DNA of 64,000 nucleotides from contig NZ_JADGES010000003.1 of assembly GCF_016744255.1 (NCBI RefSeq), forward strand, positions 1 to 64,000. Reading direction: 5' to 3'. Positions 48,613 to 57,155 of this stretch are shown here, piece by piece. Origin of the DNA: Maribacter sp. GTDB lineage: Bacteria; Bacteroidota; Bacteroidia; Flavobacteriales; Flavobacteriaceae. Made by a program: the position numbers and the translations under genes. The notes beneath the pieces were generated by a model. That model was given only the letters and a program-made list of their open reading frames with translations, was not told the origin of the DNA and searched no databases. How positions within the stretch are numbered: position 1 is the first letter of the stretch; every line of letters begins with the position of its first letter.

Positions 48613-50589
48613 ATGCCAAAAAAAATTCTTTTAACACTCTTTTTAGTCTTTTCGTTATTTTCCTTTTCTCAAAACAAAAAAGGGCACCCCTTTGGTGAAC
48701 TTCTACTTTCCGAAAGGAATCTAATAACTTATGATAAGGATAGTACTGCAAATGCGGTTGTATTATATGAACGAGGAGACAACTATTTTAAGGTAATAGA
48801 TAACAGAATTAAGTTAGTTAAAGAGTACCATGTAAAAATTAAAATTCTAAACAAAAAAGGGTTTGATGCTGGTACAATTGCGATCAACCTCTACCATAAT
48901 GATGACAGTCATGAAACCCTAACAGATTTAAAAGCTATTACGCATAACGAGAATATAAAAACACATCTTCAATCCAGTAAAGTCTTTACAAAAGACCTAT
49001 CCGAAAGGTGGAAAGAAAAAACCTTTACTTTCCCTAATATAAAAGAAGGCAGTATTTTAGAATATAAATACAAACAAATATCTCCATACATTTTTAATTT
49101 TAATGGTTGGGAATTCCAATCTAACATTCCTAAAATTTATAGTGAATTTAATGCCAAAATACCCGGAAATTATATTTACAATAGGGTTTTAAAAGGTTTC
49201 TTAAAATTAGATGTTAATGATGCTACTATAAAAAAAAGCTGTTTTCATATAGATGGGTACTCACAATCTGCAGATTGCGAGGTTTTAAAATATGCTATGA
49301 AAGATATTCCTGCTTTTAATGAGCAAGAAGAATATATGTTAGCTGCATCTAATTACAAATCGAAAATAGAATTTGAACTCTCAGAACATCGCCGTTTCGA
49401 TGACATAATTCACAAATACACTAAATCGTGGAAAAATGTGGATAAAGAATTTAGAACAGATAAAGATTTTGGAAAACAATTAACCAAAAAGAATTTCTTT
49501 GAAAAAAATGTTCCAGCAGATTTATTTACTAGTGAAAAAGACACACTAGAAAGGGCTAAAAAAATATATAGTTTTATTCAAAACTACTTTTCTTGGGATG
49601 GCAAAAATTCTTCCTATGGAAGAGCTAGGGTTAAAGAGGCGTTTAATAATAAAAAAGGCAATGCGTGGGAAATAAACATGTCCCTTATTAACCTATTAAA
49701 TGCGGCAGGGATACCATCTAAAATGATGCTCGTTTCTACACGGCAGAATGGCTTACCCAAAACAACACATCCGGTCATGAATGATTTTAATTATATTCTT
49801 GCCAAAACAAATATTAATGGCGAAACCTATTTGTTAGATGCCACTAACAAGTATATGCCATTTGGCTCTTTACCTTTCAAAGCATTAAACCATTATGGGC
49901 GTGTTATGGATTTTAAAAATGAAAGCTCTTGGGAAAAAATAACTCCTAAACATGGAAGCAGAGAAGCTGTTATGGGAGAAATAAAGTTTGATACAAAAAC
50001 TAAAAAGACTAGAGGTACTCTAAGAATTATCCATTCCGGTTATACAGGAATAGAAAAGCATAAAGAAAAAGAGGAACTAAGCGAGGAGGATTATATTGAT
50101 AAAATAGAAGAAGATATTTCTGAAGATTTTGTTATTGTAGACTACCTATTTGATAAAGAAAAAAATACAAGCTTAAAAACGCAGGAAATAATTCAATTTG
50201 AAATAGAAAATAGTTTTAAAGAAAAAATGGTTTATCTAAATCCGTTTTTCGTGAAATTCTTTAAAAGCAATCCCTTTTTAAGCGAGGAACGAAATTTCCC
50301 AGTTGACTTTGGATATAAAAGAAGGTATACTTATTTAATAAATATAGAAGTCCCCAAAGGCTATACAGTGCATGAATTACCAGAAAGTAAGAATGTGAAA
50401 TTTGGAGATAATTATGGCGATTTTCGTTTTGAGACACAGCAGAATAGCGATAGGATTGCCCTATCTTTTGATTTATCGCTAAAAGAAACTCATTTGGAAC
50501 CTGAAAATTATACTGGTCTTAAAGAGTTGTTTAAGTATGTTACTAACATTCAGAATAATTCTTTAATAATTTTCAAAAAGACAGATTAA
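48613..50589 (+). CDS. DUF3857 protein with a degenerate transglutaminase-like domain
   Basis: The 658-residue protein has a signal peptide ending FSFSQ, an N-terminal DUF3857 beta domain (about 50-250), a transglutaminase-like core (about 290-430) and a DUF3858-like C-terminal domain. In the core the usual catalytic Cys position (GDCKD in active members) reads GNAWEIN, and the usual catalytic His reads FNYILA. The Asp-containing YLLDAT is kept. The fold is therefore probably non-catalytic, as in many Bacteroidota relatives. A -7-like TAGATTTG lies at 48580-48587, so it may have its own promoter as well as read-through from kdsA. Confidence 0.85.
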   Translation: MPKKILLTLFLVFSLFSFSQNKKGHPFGELLLSERNLITYDKDSTANAVVLYERGDNYFKVIDNRIKLVKEYHVKIKILNKKGFDAGTIAINLYHNDDSHETLTDLKAITHNENIKTHLQSSKVFTKDLSERWKEKTFTFPNIKEGSILEYKYKQISPYIFNFNGWEFQSNIPKIYSEFNAKIPGNYIYNRVLKGFLKLDVNDATIKKSCFHIDGYSQSADCEVLKYAMKDIPAFNEQEEYMLAASNYKSKIEFELSEHRRFDDIIHKYTKSWKNVDKEFRTDKDFGKQLTKKNFFEKNVPADLFTSEKDTLERAKKIYSFIQNYFSWDGKNSSYGRARVKEAFNNKKGNAWEINMSLINLLNAAGIPSKMMLVSTRQNGLPKTTHPVMNDFNYILAKTNINGETYLLDATNKYMPFGSLPFKALNHYGRVMDFKNESSWEKITPKHGSREAVMGEIKFDTKTKKTRGTLRIIHSGYTGIEKHKEKEELSEEDYIDKIEEDISEDFVIVDYLFDKEKNTSLKTQEIIQFEIENSFKEKMVYLNPFFVKFFKSNPFLSEERNFPVDFGYKRRYTYLINIEVPKGYTVHELPESKNVKFGDNYGDFRFETQQNSDRIALSFDLSLKETHLEPENYTGLKELFKYVTNIQNNSLIIFKKTD

Positions 50590-50618
50590 GAGTTTATGTT
50601 TCATTATATGGGCTGCTT

Positions 50619-50978
50619 TTATTTCCAGAACTTTTTATCCTTTACCTGGTAAGCATCTAAGAGAACTTCTTTTAGAATAGTATCTTGTATTTCTTCCAAT
50701 GTAGTGTAGCGTAAGGATTTCATAACTTTTCTGCCTGCAGTTACCATTAACTCCGTATGGACTGTTAAGTGCCCTCCATTCCAAAACCCTATATCTACAT
50801 AATTTTTACTTTTATTTAAATAACAAAAAGGCCTTCCGTTAACATAATAGAAAGGAACCTTGTATTTGTATTTTAATTCTACATCCGAGATAGTATGCTC
50901 AATTATCATCTGAACATGTAATAAGATACTTCTAAAAGGTTCTGTTTGCTGAAGAATGTAGTTTTCTGCTGGGTTCAT
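50619..50978 (-). CDS. DUF1801 family protein
   Basis: The 119-residue soluble protein matches the DUF1801/YdhG-like pattern: AENYILQQTEPFRSILLHVQMIIEHT, then ELKYKYKVPFYYVNGRPFCYLNKSKNYVDIGFWNG, and a basic C-terminal helix. The family adopts a frataxin-like fold and has no established enzymatic role. It lies on the minus strand, convergent with the DUF3857 gene and divergent from the membrane protein gene at 51075. Confidence 0.85.
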   Translation of the reverse strand: MNPAENYILQQTEPFRSILLHVQMIIEHTISDVELKYKYKVPFYYVNGRPFCYLNKSKNYVDIGFWNGGHLTVHTELMVTAGRKVMKSLRYTTLEEIQDTILKEVLLDAYQVKDKKFWK

Positions 50979-51025
50979 AATTCAATTTAAATTATATAAT
51001 TGAATTAAAAAACTAAAAAAAGAAT

Positions 51026-51071
51026 TGCTTGGTTATAAAAATATATTAACTTTGTATTTCAAAGTACTTTA
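51026..51071 (+). promoter_or_regulatory. Promoter and candidate operator of the 51.1-kb operon
   Basis: TTG (51026-51028), 19 nt and TAACTTTG (51048-51055) fit the Bacteroidota consensus. The palindrome AAAGTACTTT (51062-51071) follows, separated by 6 nt from ACTTTG. The same ACTTTG-N6-AAAGTACTTT block recurs at 52051-52072. Confidence 0.6.
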
Positions 51072-51074
51072 AAT

Positions 51075-51707
51075 ATGGAGCAAAATAAATATTTAGAAGA
51101 TATATCTGAAATTAAGAATATGATGAGTCGTTCTTCTAGATTCATTTCCTTAAGTGGAATATCTGGAATCTTAGCAGGAATATATGCTTTAATAGGTGCT
51201 TATTTAGCACATAGCATATTAGTAAAGAATCCGCTATATATGTTTTCGTCTAAAACAGATGTTACTAGATATAGCATGCTCAATCTTAACAATTTGTATT
51301 TTATTGCAATCGGTGTTATTATTGCTGCTGCAATTACTGGTGTACTATTAACTCTTAAAAAATCTAGAGAGAGTGGCGAAAAAATGTGGGATGTTACCAG
51401 TAAACGATTGGTTTTTAATTTCTTAATTCCCCTATTTACTGGTGGTCTTTTTTGCTTAAGCCTTATACAGAATGAAATATATGGTTTGGTTGCCCCTGCT
51501 ACCTTATTATTTTATGGACTTGCCTGTGTTAATGCAAGTAAATACACATTAAGAGATGTTCGCTATTTGGGCTTTGCTAATATAATAATTGGTCTAATTG
51601 CTACACAGTTTATAGGTTATGGTTTGTATTTTTGGGCCTTAGGTTTTGGCGTATTTCATATTCTCTATGGATCTATTATGTATTTTAAATATGATAAAAA
51701 GAATTAA
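51075..51707 (+). CDS. Six-span integral membrane protein, uncharacterised
   Basis: The 210-residue protein has a short acidic N-terminus (MEQNKYLEDISEIKNMMSRS) and about six hydrophobic segments, the first at about 26-45 (LSGISGILAGIYALIGAYLA). No transporter signature is visible. The winged-helix regulator gene follows 31 bp later in the same direction, a pairing that suggests the two are linked functionally. It may sense or respond to a membrane condition. No assignment can be made. Confidence 0.75.
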   Translation: MEQNKYLEDISEIKNMMSRSSRFISLSGISGILAGIYALIGAYLAHSILVKNPLYMFSSKTDVTRYSMLNLNNLYFIAIGVIIAAAITGVLLTLKKSRESGEKMWDVTSKRLVFNFLIPLFTGGLFCLSLIQNEIYGLVAPATLLFYGLACVNASKYTLRDVRYLGFANIIIGLIATQFIGYGLYFWALGFGVFHILYGSIMYFKYDKKN

Positions 51708-51738
51708 AAAAGACCTTAACCGTATTTAAGCACCAACT

Positions 51739-52029
51739 ATGAGCTTAATTGACAATATAAACAAAGCTTTCGACCATAGAATAAGACTAGGCATAATGTC
51801 TATTCTAATGGTTAATGATTATGCCGATTTTAATATGCTGAAAGAAATGTTAGGAGCCACGGATGGTAATCTGGCTAGCCATACCAAAGCTTTAGAAAAG
51901 GAGACATATATTAAAGTTGAAAAACAGTTTATAGGAAGAAAACCAAATACCAGGTATTCTACAACTCCTTTAGGAAAGGCTGCTTTTAAAAAACACATCA
52001 ACGCGTTAGAAAAATTAATAGGAAAGTGA
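51739..52029 (+). CDS. Small winged-helix transcriptional regulator (HTH_34/MarR-like)
   Basis: The 96-residue protein is a single DNA-binding domain: DHRIRLGIMSILMVNDYADFNMLKEML, then the recognition-helix region ATDGNLASHTKALEKETYIKVEK, and the wing GRKPNTRYSTTPLGKAAFKKH. No ligand domain is present. It matches the family of short 'winged helix DNA-binding domain' regulators found beside membrane-protein genes in Bacteroidota. The conserved AAAGTACTTT-containing blocks on both sides (51050-51071 and 52051-52072) are the likely targets. Confidence 0.88.
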   Translation: MSLIDNINKAFDHRIRLGIMSILMVNDYADFNMLKEMLGATDGNLASHTKALEKETYIKVEKQFIGRKPNTRYSTTPLGKAAFKKHINALEKLIGK

Positions 52030-52050
52030 TATCTATTTTTTTAATATTTT

Positions 52051-52072
52051 ACTTTGAAATTAAAAGTACTTT
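52051..52072 (+). promoter_or_regulatory. Second copy of the ACTTTG-N6-AAAGTACTTT block
   Basis: ACTTTG (52051-52056), six nt and AAAGTACTTT (52063-52072) lie 11 bp before the Coq4-like gene, immediately after the regulator gene. The spacing is identical to the block before 51075. Confidence 0.5.
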
Positions 52073-52083
52073 GAAGTATACAA

Positions 52084-52539
52084 ATGAGAGTGAAATTATT
52101 AGAAATATTATATGAATGGAGTAAAAAACCATACCAAAAAATTATGAAAACTAATCTGCCTTGGAACATTTCAGAAGCGGAACTAAAGCACTACCACAAA
52201 GAAAGTCTTGGGTATCATTTAAGACAGTTTCTAAAGGGTAACAACTTCCAAGTACAAGCCAAGCTAGAAAACCATGATATATTTCATATTCTTACAAACA
52301 CAGGCACTACGGTACATGAAGAGATTAGCATGCAATATTACCTTTTAGGTAATGGCAAGCGCAGTATCTATTTATTTACTGTCATAGTATTAGGTACTAC
52401 TTTATTCCCCGATTATATCTCCTTATTTATCAAAGCATATAAACGAGGGAAAGCAGCCCATCCTTTCTATCCGCTAAATTTCCTAAAAATGCTACAACAG
52501 CCAACAGAAAGAATAAAATCAACTTTTAAAATTCAATAA
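52084..52539 (+). CDS. Coq4-like protein
   Basis: The 151-residue soluble protein has the Coq4 metal motif HDxxH-x11-E: His64-Asp65, His68 and Glu80 (in HDIFHILTNTGTTVHEE). Coq4 is a zinc protein of ubiquinone synthesis in mitochondria and proteobacteria. Bacteroidota use menaquinone, so a different role is likely here. The C-terminal half is hydrophobic and basic (TVIVLGTTLFPDYISLF, AYKRGKAAHPF). It starts an operon with the DUF4173 gene 12 bp downstream and sits right after the regulator. Confidence 0.78.
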   Translation: MRVKLLEILYEWSKKPYQKIMKTNLPWNISEAELKHYHKESLGYHLRQFLKGNNFQVQAKLENHDIFHILTNTGTTVHEEISMQYYLLGNGKRSIYLFTVIVLGTTLFPDYISLFIKAYKRGKAAHPFYPLNFLKMLQQPTERIKSTFKIQ

Positions 52540-52551
52540 AACTATACTTTT

Positions 52552-53952
52552 ATGAATACTCCTATTAAATCTATTTTATCCGCGCTTGCCTTTAGTTTTT
52601 TGTTTTACAGTAAAAGCTTAGGTTTAAATTTATTTTTAATTTCTATACTTGTCGTTAGCCTATTAATGACCTTAAAAAAAGAGCATTATACTTCTTGGAA
52701 ATTTCCAGTTATATATTTAATTAGTGCTTTACTGGTTTTTATAAACCCTACAAATTACACCATATTTGTTCATTTAATGGCATTCCTCCTATTCATTGGA
52801 AAATCTATAGCCCCTAATAGTCCTATTTACCTCTCTTGGTCTATAGGTGTTATGAATATGATAGTTGCTTCTGCTATAAATTATAACGAACGTACTAAGA
52901 GTCCTGAAATTTCTAAAAAATTAATTTCAAATACTTCCATAAACTATATAAAAGGGGTTATTGCTGCTATTTTTCTCCTTTTTACATTCTCTTTATTATA
53001 CAAAAATGCCAATCCCGTTTTTAATGAATTACTCAATCAGATAAGTTTTAACTTTATCCGTATTCCTTGGCTATTTTTTACACTTATTGGGTATGTTCTA
53101 TTCCAACATATATTACGTCCTTACAATCCTAAAGATTTAATAGAACAGGATAAAAAAATAGGAAACAGCCTTGAAAAACCAACACAATCATTTTTATTAA
53201 AAACTCTTAAACAAATAAAGGAAGAACACACCTTAGGGAGCATCATTTTTATTGCTCTAAATATATTGCTGGTATTTTTCTTAGCTACTGATATTATTTA
53301 TTTGTTGCAAGAAAACTCAAGTACAAACGCTTCCTATTCCTCCTCTGTTCATCAAGGAATTTACGCCTTAATGTTTTCTATTATCTGCGCTATCATCTTA
53401 ATTTTATATTTCTTTAGAGGAAACCTAAATTTTTATAAAAAAAACAAACAATTAAAAGCTCTAACTTTCTTATGGATAGGCCTTAATATTACTTTAGCAT
53501 TATTTACCTGTATAAAGAACTATCAATACGTAGAGGCTCTTGGGCTAACTTATAAACGCATTGGAGTATTTGTTTATATAGGACTTACTCTCATTGGTCT
53601 AATTACAACTTACATCAAAGTAAACCAATTAAAAAATTTCTACTTTCTTCTCCGTACGAATATTGCAATACTATTTTATTGTCTTTTTATAAGTGCACTA
53701 GTTCCATGGGATAATGCCATTACAGAGTACAATTTAACACAATTACAACATCCGGATATTAACTATTTAATAAAGTTAGGGAAAACTAATAGCACACAAT
53801 TACACAACTATTCTTTAAGCAACAAAGTTGAAATAAAAGAAAGAGAATTAGAACGTATAAACTCTAAATACGCCTCCTTTACAAAAACAGAATCGGAACG
53901 CACATGGCAAGAATACACCCTCTATCAATTAACAGATAATGGTAATAAGTAA
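52552..53952 (+). CDS. DUF4173/DUF4153-like integral membrane protein
   Basis: The 466-residue protein has about eleven hydrophobic segments. A central loop (about 200-235, EQDKKIGNSLEKPTQSFLLK) is followed by TLKQIKEEHTLGSIIFIALN and TNASYSSSVHQGIYALMFSII, which is the pattern I recall for DUF4173. A charged C-terminal cytoplasmic tail ends the chain. Its function is unknown. The stop TAA overlaps the next ATG by one base (TAATG), indicating translational coupling. Confidence 0.8.
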   Translation: MNTPIKSILSALAFSFLFYSKSLGLNLFLISILVVSLLMTLKKEHYTSWKFPVIYLISALLVFINPTNYTIFVHLMAFLLFIGKSIAPNSPIYLSWSIGVMNMIVASAINYNERTKSPEISKKLISNTSINYIKGVIAAIFLLFTFSLLYKNANPVFNELLNQISFNFIRIPWLFFTLIGYVLFQHILRPYNPKDLIEQDKKIGNSLEKPTQSFLLKTLKQIKEEHTLGSIIFIALNILLVFFLATDIIYLLQENSSTNASYSSSVHQGIYALMFSIICAIILILYFFRGNLNFYKKNKQLKALTFLWIGLNITLALFTCIKNYQYVEALGLTYKRIGVFVYIGLTLIGLITTYIKVNQLKNFYFLLRTNIAILFYCLFISALVPWDNAITEYNLTQLQHPDINYLIKLGKTNSTQLHNYSLSNKVEIKERELERINSKYASFTKTESERTWQEYTLYQLTDNGNK

Positions 53953-54248
53953 TGAAGTATTTTACACTTACACATCACCAAAGGGCAGCAAAATTGGTCA
54001 TTTTATGCTTTGCGCTAGGTAATTTCATATTCCTGTTATTATTAATATCTAAGCATAAATTTATTCTTATGTTAGGTGTGCTATTCCTATGTCTTTTTAT
54101 CCTTAGCAACTCCATCGCGTTGTTTACCATATTTATAAATATGCTAACCAAATCAAAAAAAATGCAAGAGCATATTACAATACTGTTTCTATTATTACTC
54201 AACTGGCCAATTGCAGGACTATACGTGTATTTTATTATAAAAGTATAA
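53952..54248 (+). CDS. Small membrane protein, uncharacterised
   Basis: The 98-residue protein has three hydrophobic segments (about 13-32, 38-62 and 75-96), a basic loop (MLTKSKKMQEH) and ends LYVYFIIKV. It is coupled to the DUF4173 gene by a one-base overlap and precedes the DUF1361 gene by 61 bp. No family was recognised. Confidence 0.7.
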   Translation: MKYFTLTHHQRAAKLVILCFALGNFIFLLLLISKHKFILMLGVLFLCLFILSNSIALFTIFINMLTKSKKMQEHITILFLLLLNWPIAGLYVYFIIKV

Positions 54249-54309
54249 ATGAGGCACAAACCCAAAAAGAAAGATATTTCTTACAACAAAAATATACAAC
54301 AAACGTTTT

Positions 54310-54987
54310 ATGAATACCCCAAATTTTAATATTTACAAAATGAAGCCTACATATTTACGTATTAACCCGTATTACGGCAGATTGGCATTGCTTACATTGT
54401 TAGGCACTTTGGTATTAATTTACCGTGTAGCGACTACACAAACTATACTCTTTACTTTTCTTTTGTGGAATCTTTTTTTAGCACTTCTACCTTTAATAAT
54501 TTCAAAGATTATTAGGTATAATACTAAAGTAAACTCTTCTAATACGGCAATGGTTATTCTATTTGGTATTTGGATACTATTTTTACCTAATAGCCCTTAT
54601 ATAATTACTGATTTCATCCATTTAGAAACGGGTATTTCTACGATGTGGATAGACCTATTTATGCTCTTTATTTTTGCTTTAAATGGTGTATTATTAGGAA
54701 CACTTTCTATGGTAGATATGTTTCATTCTATTACCAAAAAATACAATCAAAAAATTGCTGCCATTACTTTATTTACAGCTTGCTATTTAAGTGGTTTTGG
54801 TGTTTTTATTGGCCGTTTTCTACGCTTTAACTCATGGGACATAGTAGCCCGCCCAAAAATTTTACTCTATTGTCTTTACAAATGCCTGTTCTTATATGAA
54901 GCTTGGTTATGGGCTATTGGTTTTGGTAGCTTTATGTGGATTTCCTTTTTGGTTCTTAAACCTCTTTTAAAAACTAAAAATTCTTAA
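54310..54987 (+). CDS. DUF1361 family membrane protein
   Basis: The 225-residue protein has about six hydrophobic segments and the DUF1361 motifs FLLWNLFLALLPLIIS, LFLPNSPYIITDFIHL, DLFMLFIFALNG and FGVFIGRFLRFNSWDI. Members are found in many bacteria without a known activity. Translation may start at 54310 or at the ATG ten codons later (MKPTYLR). It ends only 4 bp from the convergent oxidoreductase gene. Confidence 0.85.
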   Translation: MNTPNFNIYKMKPTYLRINPYYGRLALLTLLGTLVLIYRVATTQTILFTFLLWNLFLALLPLIISKIIRYNTKVNSSNTAMVILFGIWILFLPNSPYIITDFIHLETGISTMWIDLFMLFIFALNGVLLGTLSMVDMFHSITKKYNQKIAAITLFTACYLSGFGVFIGRFLRFNSWDIVARPKILLYCLYKCLFLYEAWLWAIGFGSFMWISFLVLKPLLKTKNS

Positions 54988-54991
54988 AAAA

Positions 54992-56197
54992 TTATTCTTT
55001 ACCGTCTACAAAATCTTGTAAATACGCATACCTTTCTGTAAGTTTTCCATTTTGTGTCATTCTTGCTCTTTGAAGAACTCCATCGGTATCGTTATTAAAA
55101 AAGGCCGGAATTACATGCTTTGCAAATGCTTCTCCAAAACCAATACTCGCGTCTCTAGGAAGCTCGCATGGCAGGTTATCTACGGCCATTACGGCTATTG
55201 CATTAGCATCTTTAAAATCTGATTCTGTTTCTGATACTGGCTCATAACCATATACAGGGTCTGCAATAGTAGACGGTCGAATAGTTGTTGCCACAGGACC
55301 ATCAATATCACAACTTACATCTGCAACCACTTTTATTTTAAATTCAGGATGCTTTGCGTCTTCTCTTGTAAATAAATATGGGGCACCCTCTCCATAAAAG
55401 TGACCTGCTATATAAAAATCTGTTACTTTAGCAAAACGGGTAAAATTAGTTTTGTACTCCTCTGGATTAGCAAAAAAATCACCTAGACTACCTTGTTCTC
55501 CATCTTTACGTGTATTATATTCCGATGCATCTATCTGGCAATAAACAGGCTCCTTAAATTCCCCTTGTAAATACTCTTTTACATTTACCTTAGTTATATG
55601 CATGGCATCTAGCATTTCCTTTGCACCATTCCCCACTCTACCATTTCCAGTAAGCAAAATCTTTATGTTCGGAAGCTTTATACTGCGCAGCTCTTTTATT
55701 AAATCATCTTGATCTATTAAACTCTCCGCTTTTGGCAGATGAAACAAATCGTACTTTAAACCATAAGTTTTAATCCCATTATAAGCACCTACTATTCCGG
55801 CATATCGACCAAAAGCTACGACACGCTGCTCTTTTGTATTGGTTATTACTTCATGGTCATACATTTCTATATTTTTCTTCAATATAGTACGTAATAGCTC
55901 CCTATTATAGGGTTGCTTTTTTATAGTGTGGGAGAAAAAAAAATATTTTTTATTCGGAATTAGGGCTTCCATAGGAACTTCTTTTACACCAATCAGAACA
56001 TCGCACTCTGCCATATTGTCGGATAAAGACAGACCTGCTTCCACGTACTCTTCATCTTTAAAAACACGAATTGGCGAAGGTTCCACAAGAATCTCTGCGT
56101 CTAAAAACCTACCCGTCAATTCTTTACATGCCTTTGGTGATAAAACCACACGACGGTCTGGTGGATTTTTACGCTCTTGAATAATTCCGAATTTCAT
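54992..56197 (-). CDS. Alanine dehydrogenase/saccharopine dehydrogenase-like NAD(P) oxidoreductase
   Basis: The 401-residue protein belongs to the AlaDh/PNT-N superfamily. It begins KFGIIQERKNPPDRRVVLSPKACKEL, has SHTIKKQPYNRELL and the dinucleotide-binding LLTGNGRVGNGAKEML (about 185-200), and later VADVSCDIDGPVATTIRPST and DNLPCELPRDAS. The VADVSCDIDGP segment also occurs in lysine-type saccharopine dehydrogenases (Lys1) and related proteins. The substrate cannot be fixed from sequence alone. It lies convergent with the DUF1361 gene and 231 bp from ssrA. Confidence 0.85.
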   Translation of the reverse strand: MKFGIIQERKNPPDRRVVLSPKACKELTGRFLDAEILVEPSPIRVFKDEEYVEAGLSLSDNMAECDVLIGVKEVPMEALIPNKKYFFFSHTIKKQPYNRELLRTILKKNIEMYDHEVITNTKEQRVVAFGRYAGIVGAYNGIKTYGLKYDLFHLPKAESLIDQDDLIKELRSIKLPNIKILLTGNGRVGNGAKEMLDAMHITKVNVKEYLQGEFKEPVYCQIDASEYNTRKDGEQGSLGDFFANPEEYKTNFTRFAKVTDFYIAGHFYGEGAPYLFTREDAKHPEFKIKVVADVSCDIDGPVATTIRPSTIADPVYGYEPVSETESDFKDANAIAVMAVDNLPCELPRDASIGFGEAFAKHVIPAFFNNDTDGVLQRARMTQNGKLTERYAYLQDFVDGKE

Positions 56198-56428
56198 AAA
56201 TATATTTTTATAACTTATTACGATGCAAAAGTTTTAAATATAACAAAATAGAACTGCTGTAACAAAACTTTTTTTTGGAATACTTTTTGAAGTACCTTTG
56301 TAAGCTACTTCTACTATTGCTAATTTATAAATGCATTTATTGCAATAAATAAGATTGCAAATATAAAGTAAAGTTCCTTGAAAAAAATAATGGTTTTGGG
56401 TGTTTTTAAATACCTAATTAAACATTAA

Positions 56429-56823
56429 GGGGCCGACTGGTTTTGACAGCGAGACTAATTGGAATATAAGCATGCCGAGCTTTGTTATGTGGCTCGTTAA
56501 TCTCATGTTACACACTTTTAATAGGCGAAAATAATTACGCTCTTGCCGCTTAATCTGAATTATAGTAAGATAAGCCTCGTCTCTACCAGGTAGAGAAGCG
56601 AGATGTCCCTGAATAGCCTCTGTCGACGGCGATTCAACTCGGGGCACCATAAATGTCGATATAAGGATATTGTTGCTTTGGCAGTATCACTAAAACTTAA
56701 AGAAGCTAAGTATGTATTGGGCTGTTTCTAGTCAGGTACGTATCGAAAACCAAATAGAAACTAAGCATGAAGAAAGTATTTTAATTACTTGTTTGGACGA
56801 GGGTTCGATTCCCTCCGGCTCCA
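56429..56823 (+). ncRNA. ssrA: Transfer-messenger RNA
   Basis: tmRNA rescues stalled ribosomes and tags the nascent chain. The 5' end GGGGCCG pairs with CGGCTCC (56816-56822), and the T arm GAGGGTTCGATTCCCTC is directly before it. Discriminator A is at 56823 and CCA is not encoded. The tag frame starts at GGC 56524 and reads GENNYALAA followed by TAA at 56551-56553, a tag typical of Bacteroidota. The middle holds pseudoknot-forming sequence. A possible upstream promoter is TTTG (56274-56277) with TACCTTTG (56293-56300), spaced by 15 nt. Confidence 0.97.
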
Positions 56824-56846
56824 CTAAAATGGTATCTACCAAAAAC

Positions 56847-56884
56847 AAAAAACCTGTAATCTTATGATTTACAGGTTTTTTATT
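56847..56884 (+). terminator. Terminator of ssrA
   Basis: Stem AAAAAACCTGTAA (56847-56859) with TTACAGGTTTTTT (56869-56881), 23 bp after the tmRNA. Confidence 0.88.
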
Positions 56885-57155
56885 TACTCCCATTTGGCAT
56901 AAAAAAATATTGCTGAAAAATTTTCTTTTTTTATATCTTTTTTATCATTAGAGATGAATACTGCGCTAAGAAAGAAAAGCCAGATTACACCTAATAATTA
57001 TGGGAGGCGAGCATCCATAAGTTTTAATCGAAAAATAGATTCACCCAAATGAGATTCTCGAATGAACAAGTTGAAAGAAAAAGGTGTTAAAATACCACAA
57101 TACTTTTAACCTTAAAACACCAGAAACTATTCTATTAGACTTAAATCATAAACTA
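56885..57155. other. Intergenic region after ssrA with a 32-codon frame
   Basis: The region holds no recognisable gene. One basic frame at 56954-57052 (plus) encodes 32 residues (MNTALRKKSQITPNN, then YGRRASISFNRKID). It may be a remnant. I see no copy of the tmRNA 3' end that would mark an integration site. Confidence 0.4.

Noticed and set aside
52084..52539. Coq4-like gene as evidence for ubiquinone synthesis
   Set aside because: No other ubiquinone genes are present here, and this phylum uses menaquinone.
56429..57155. tmRNA 3' end as an integration site, with the iron region as an island
   Set aside because: I found no second copy of the tmRNA 3' end, no integrase gene and no clear composition change in the window.
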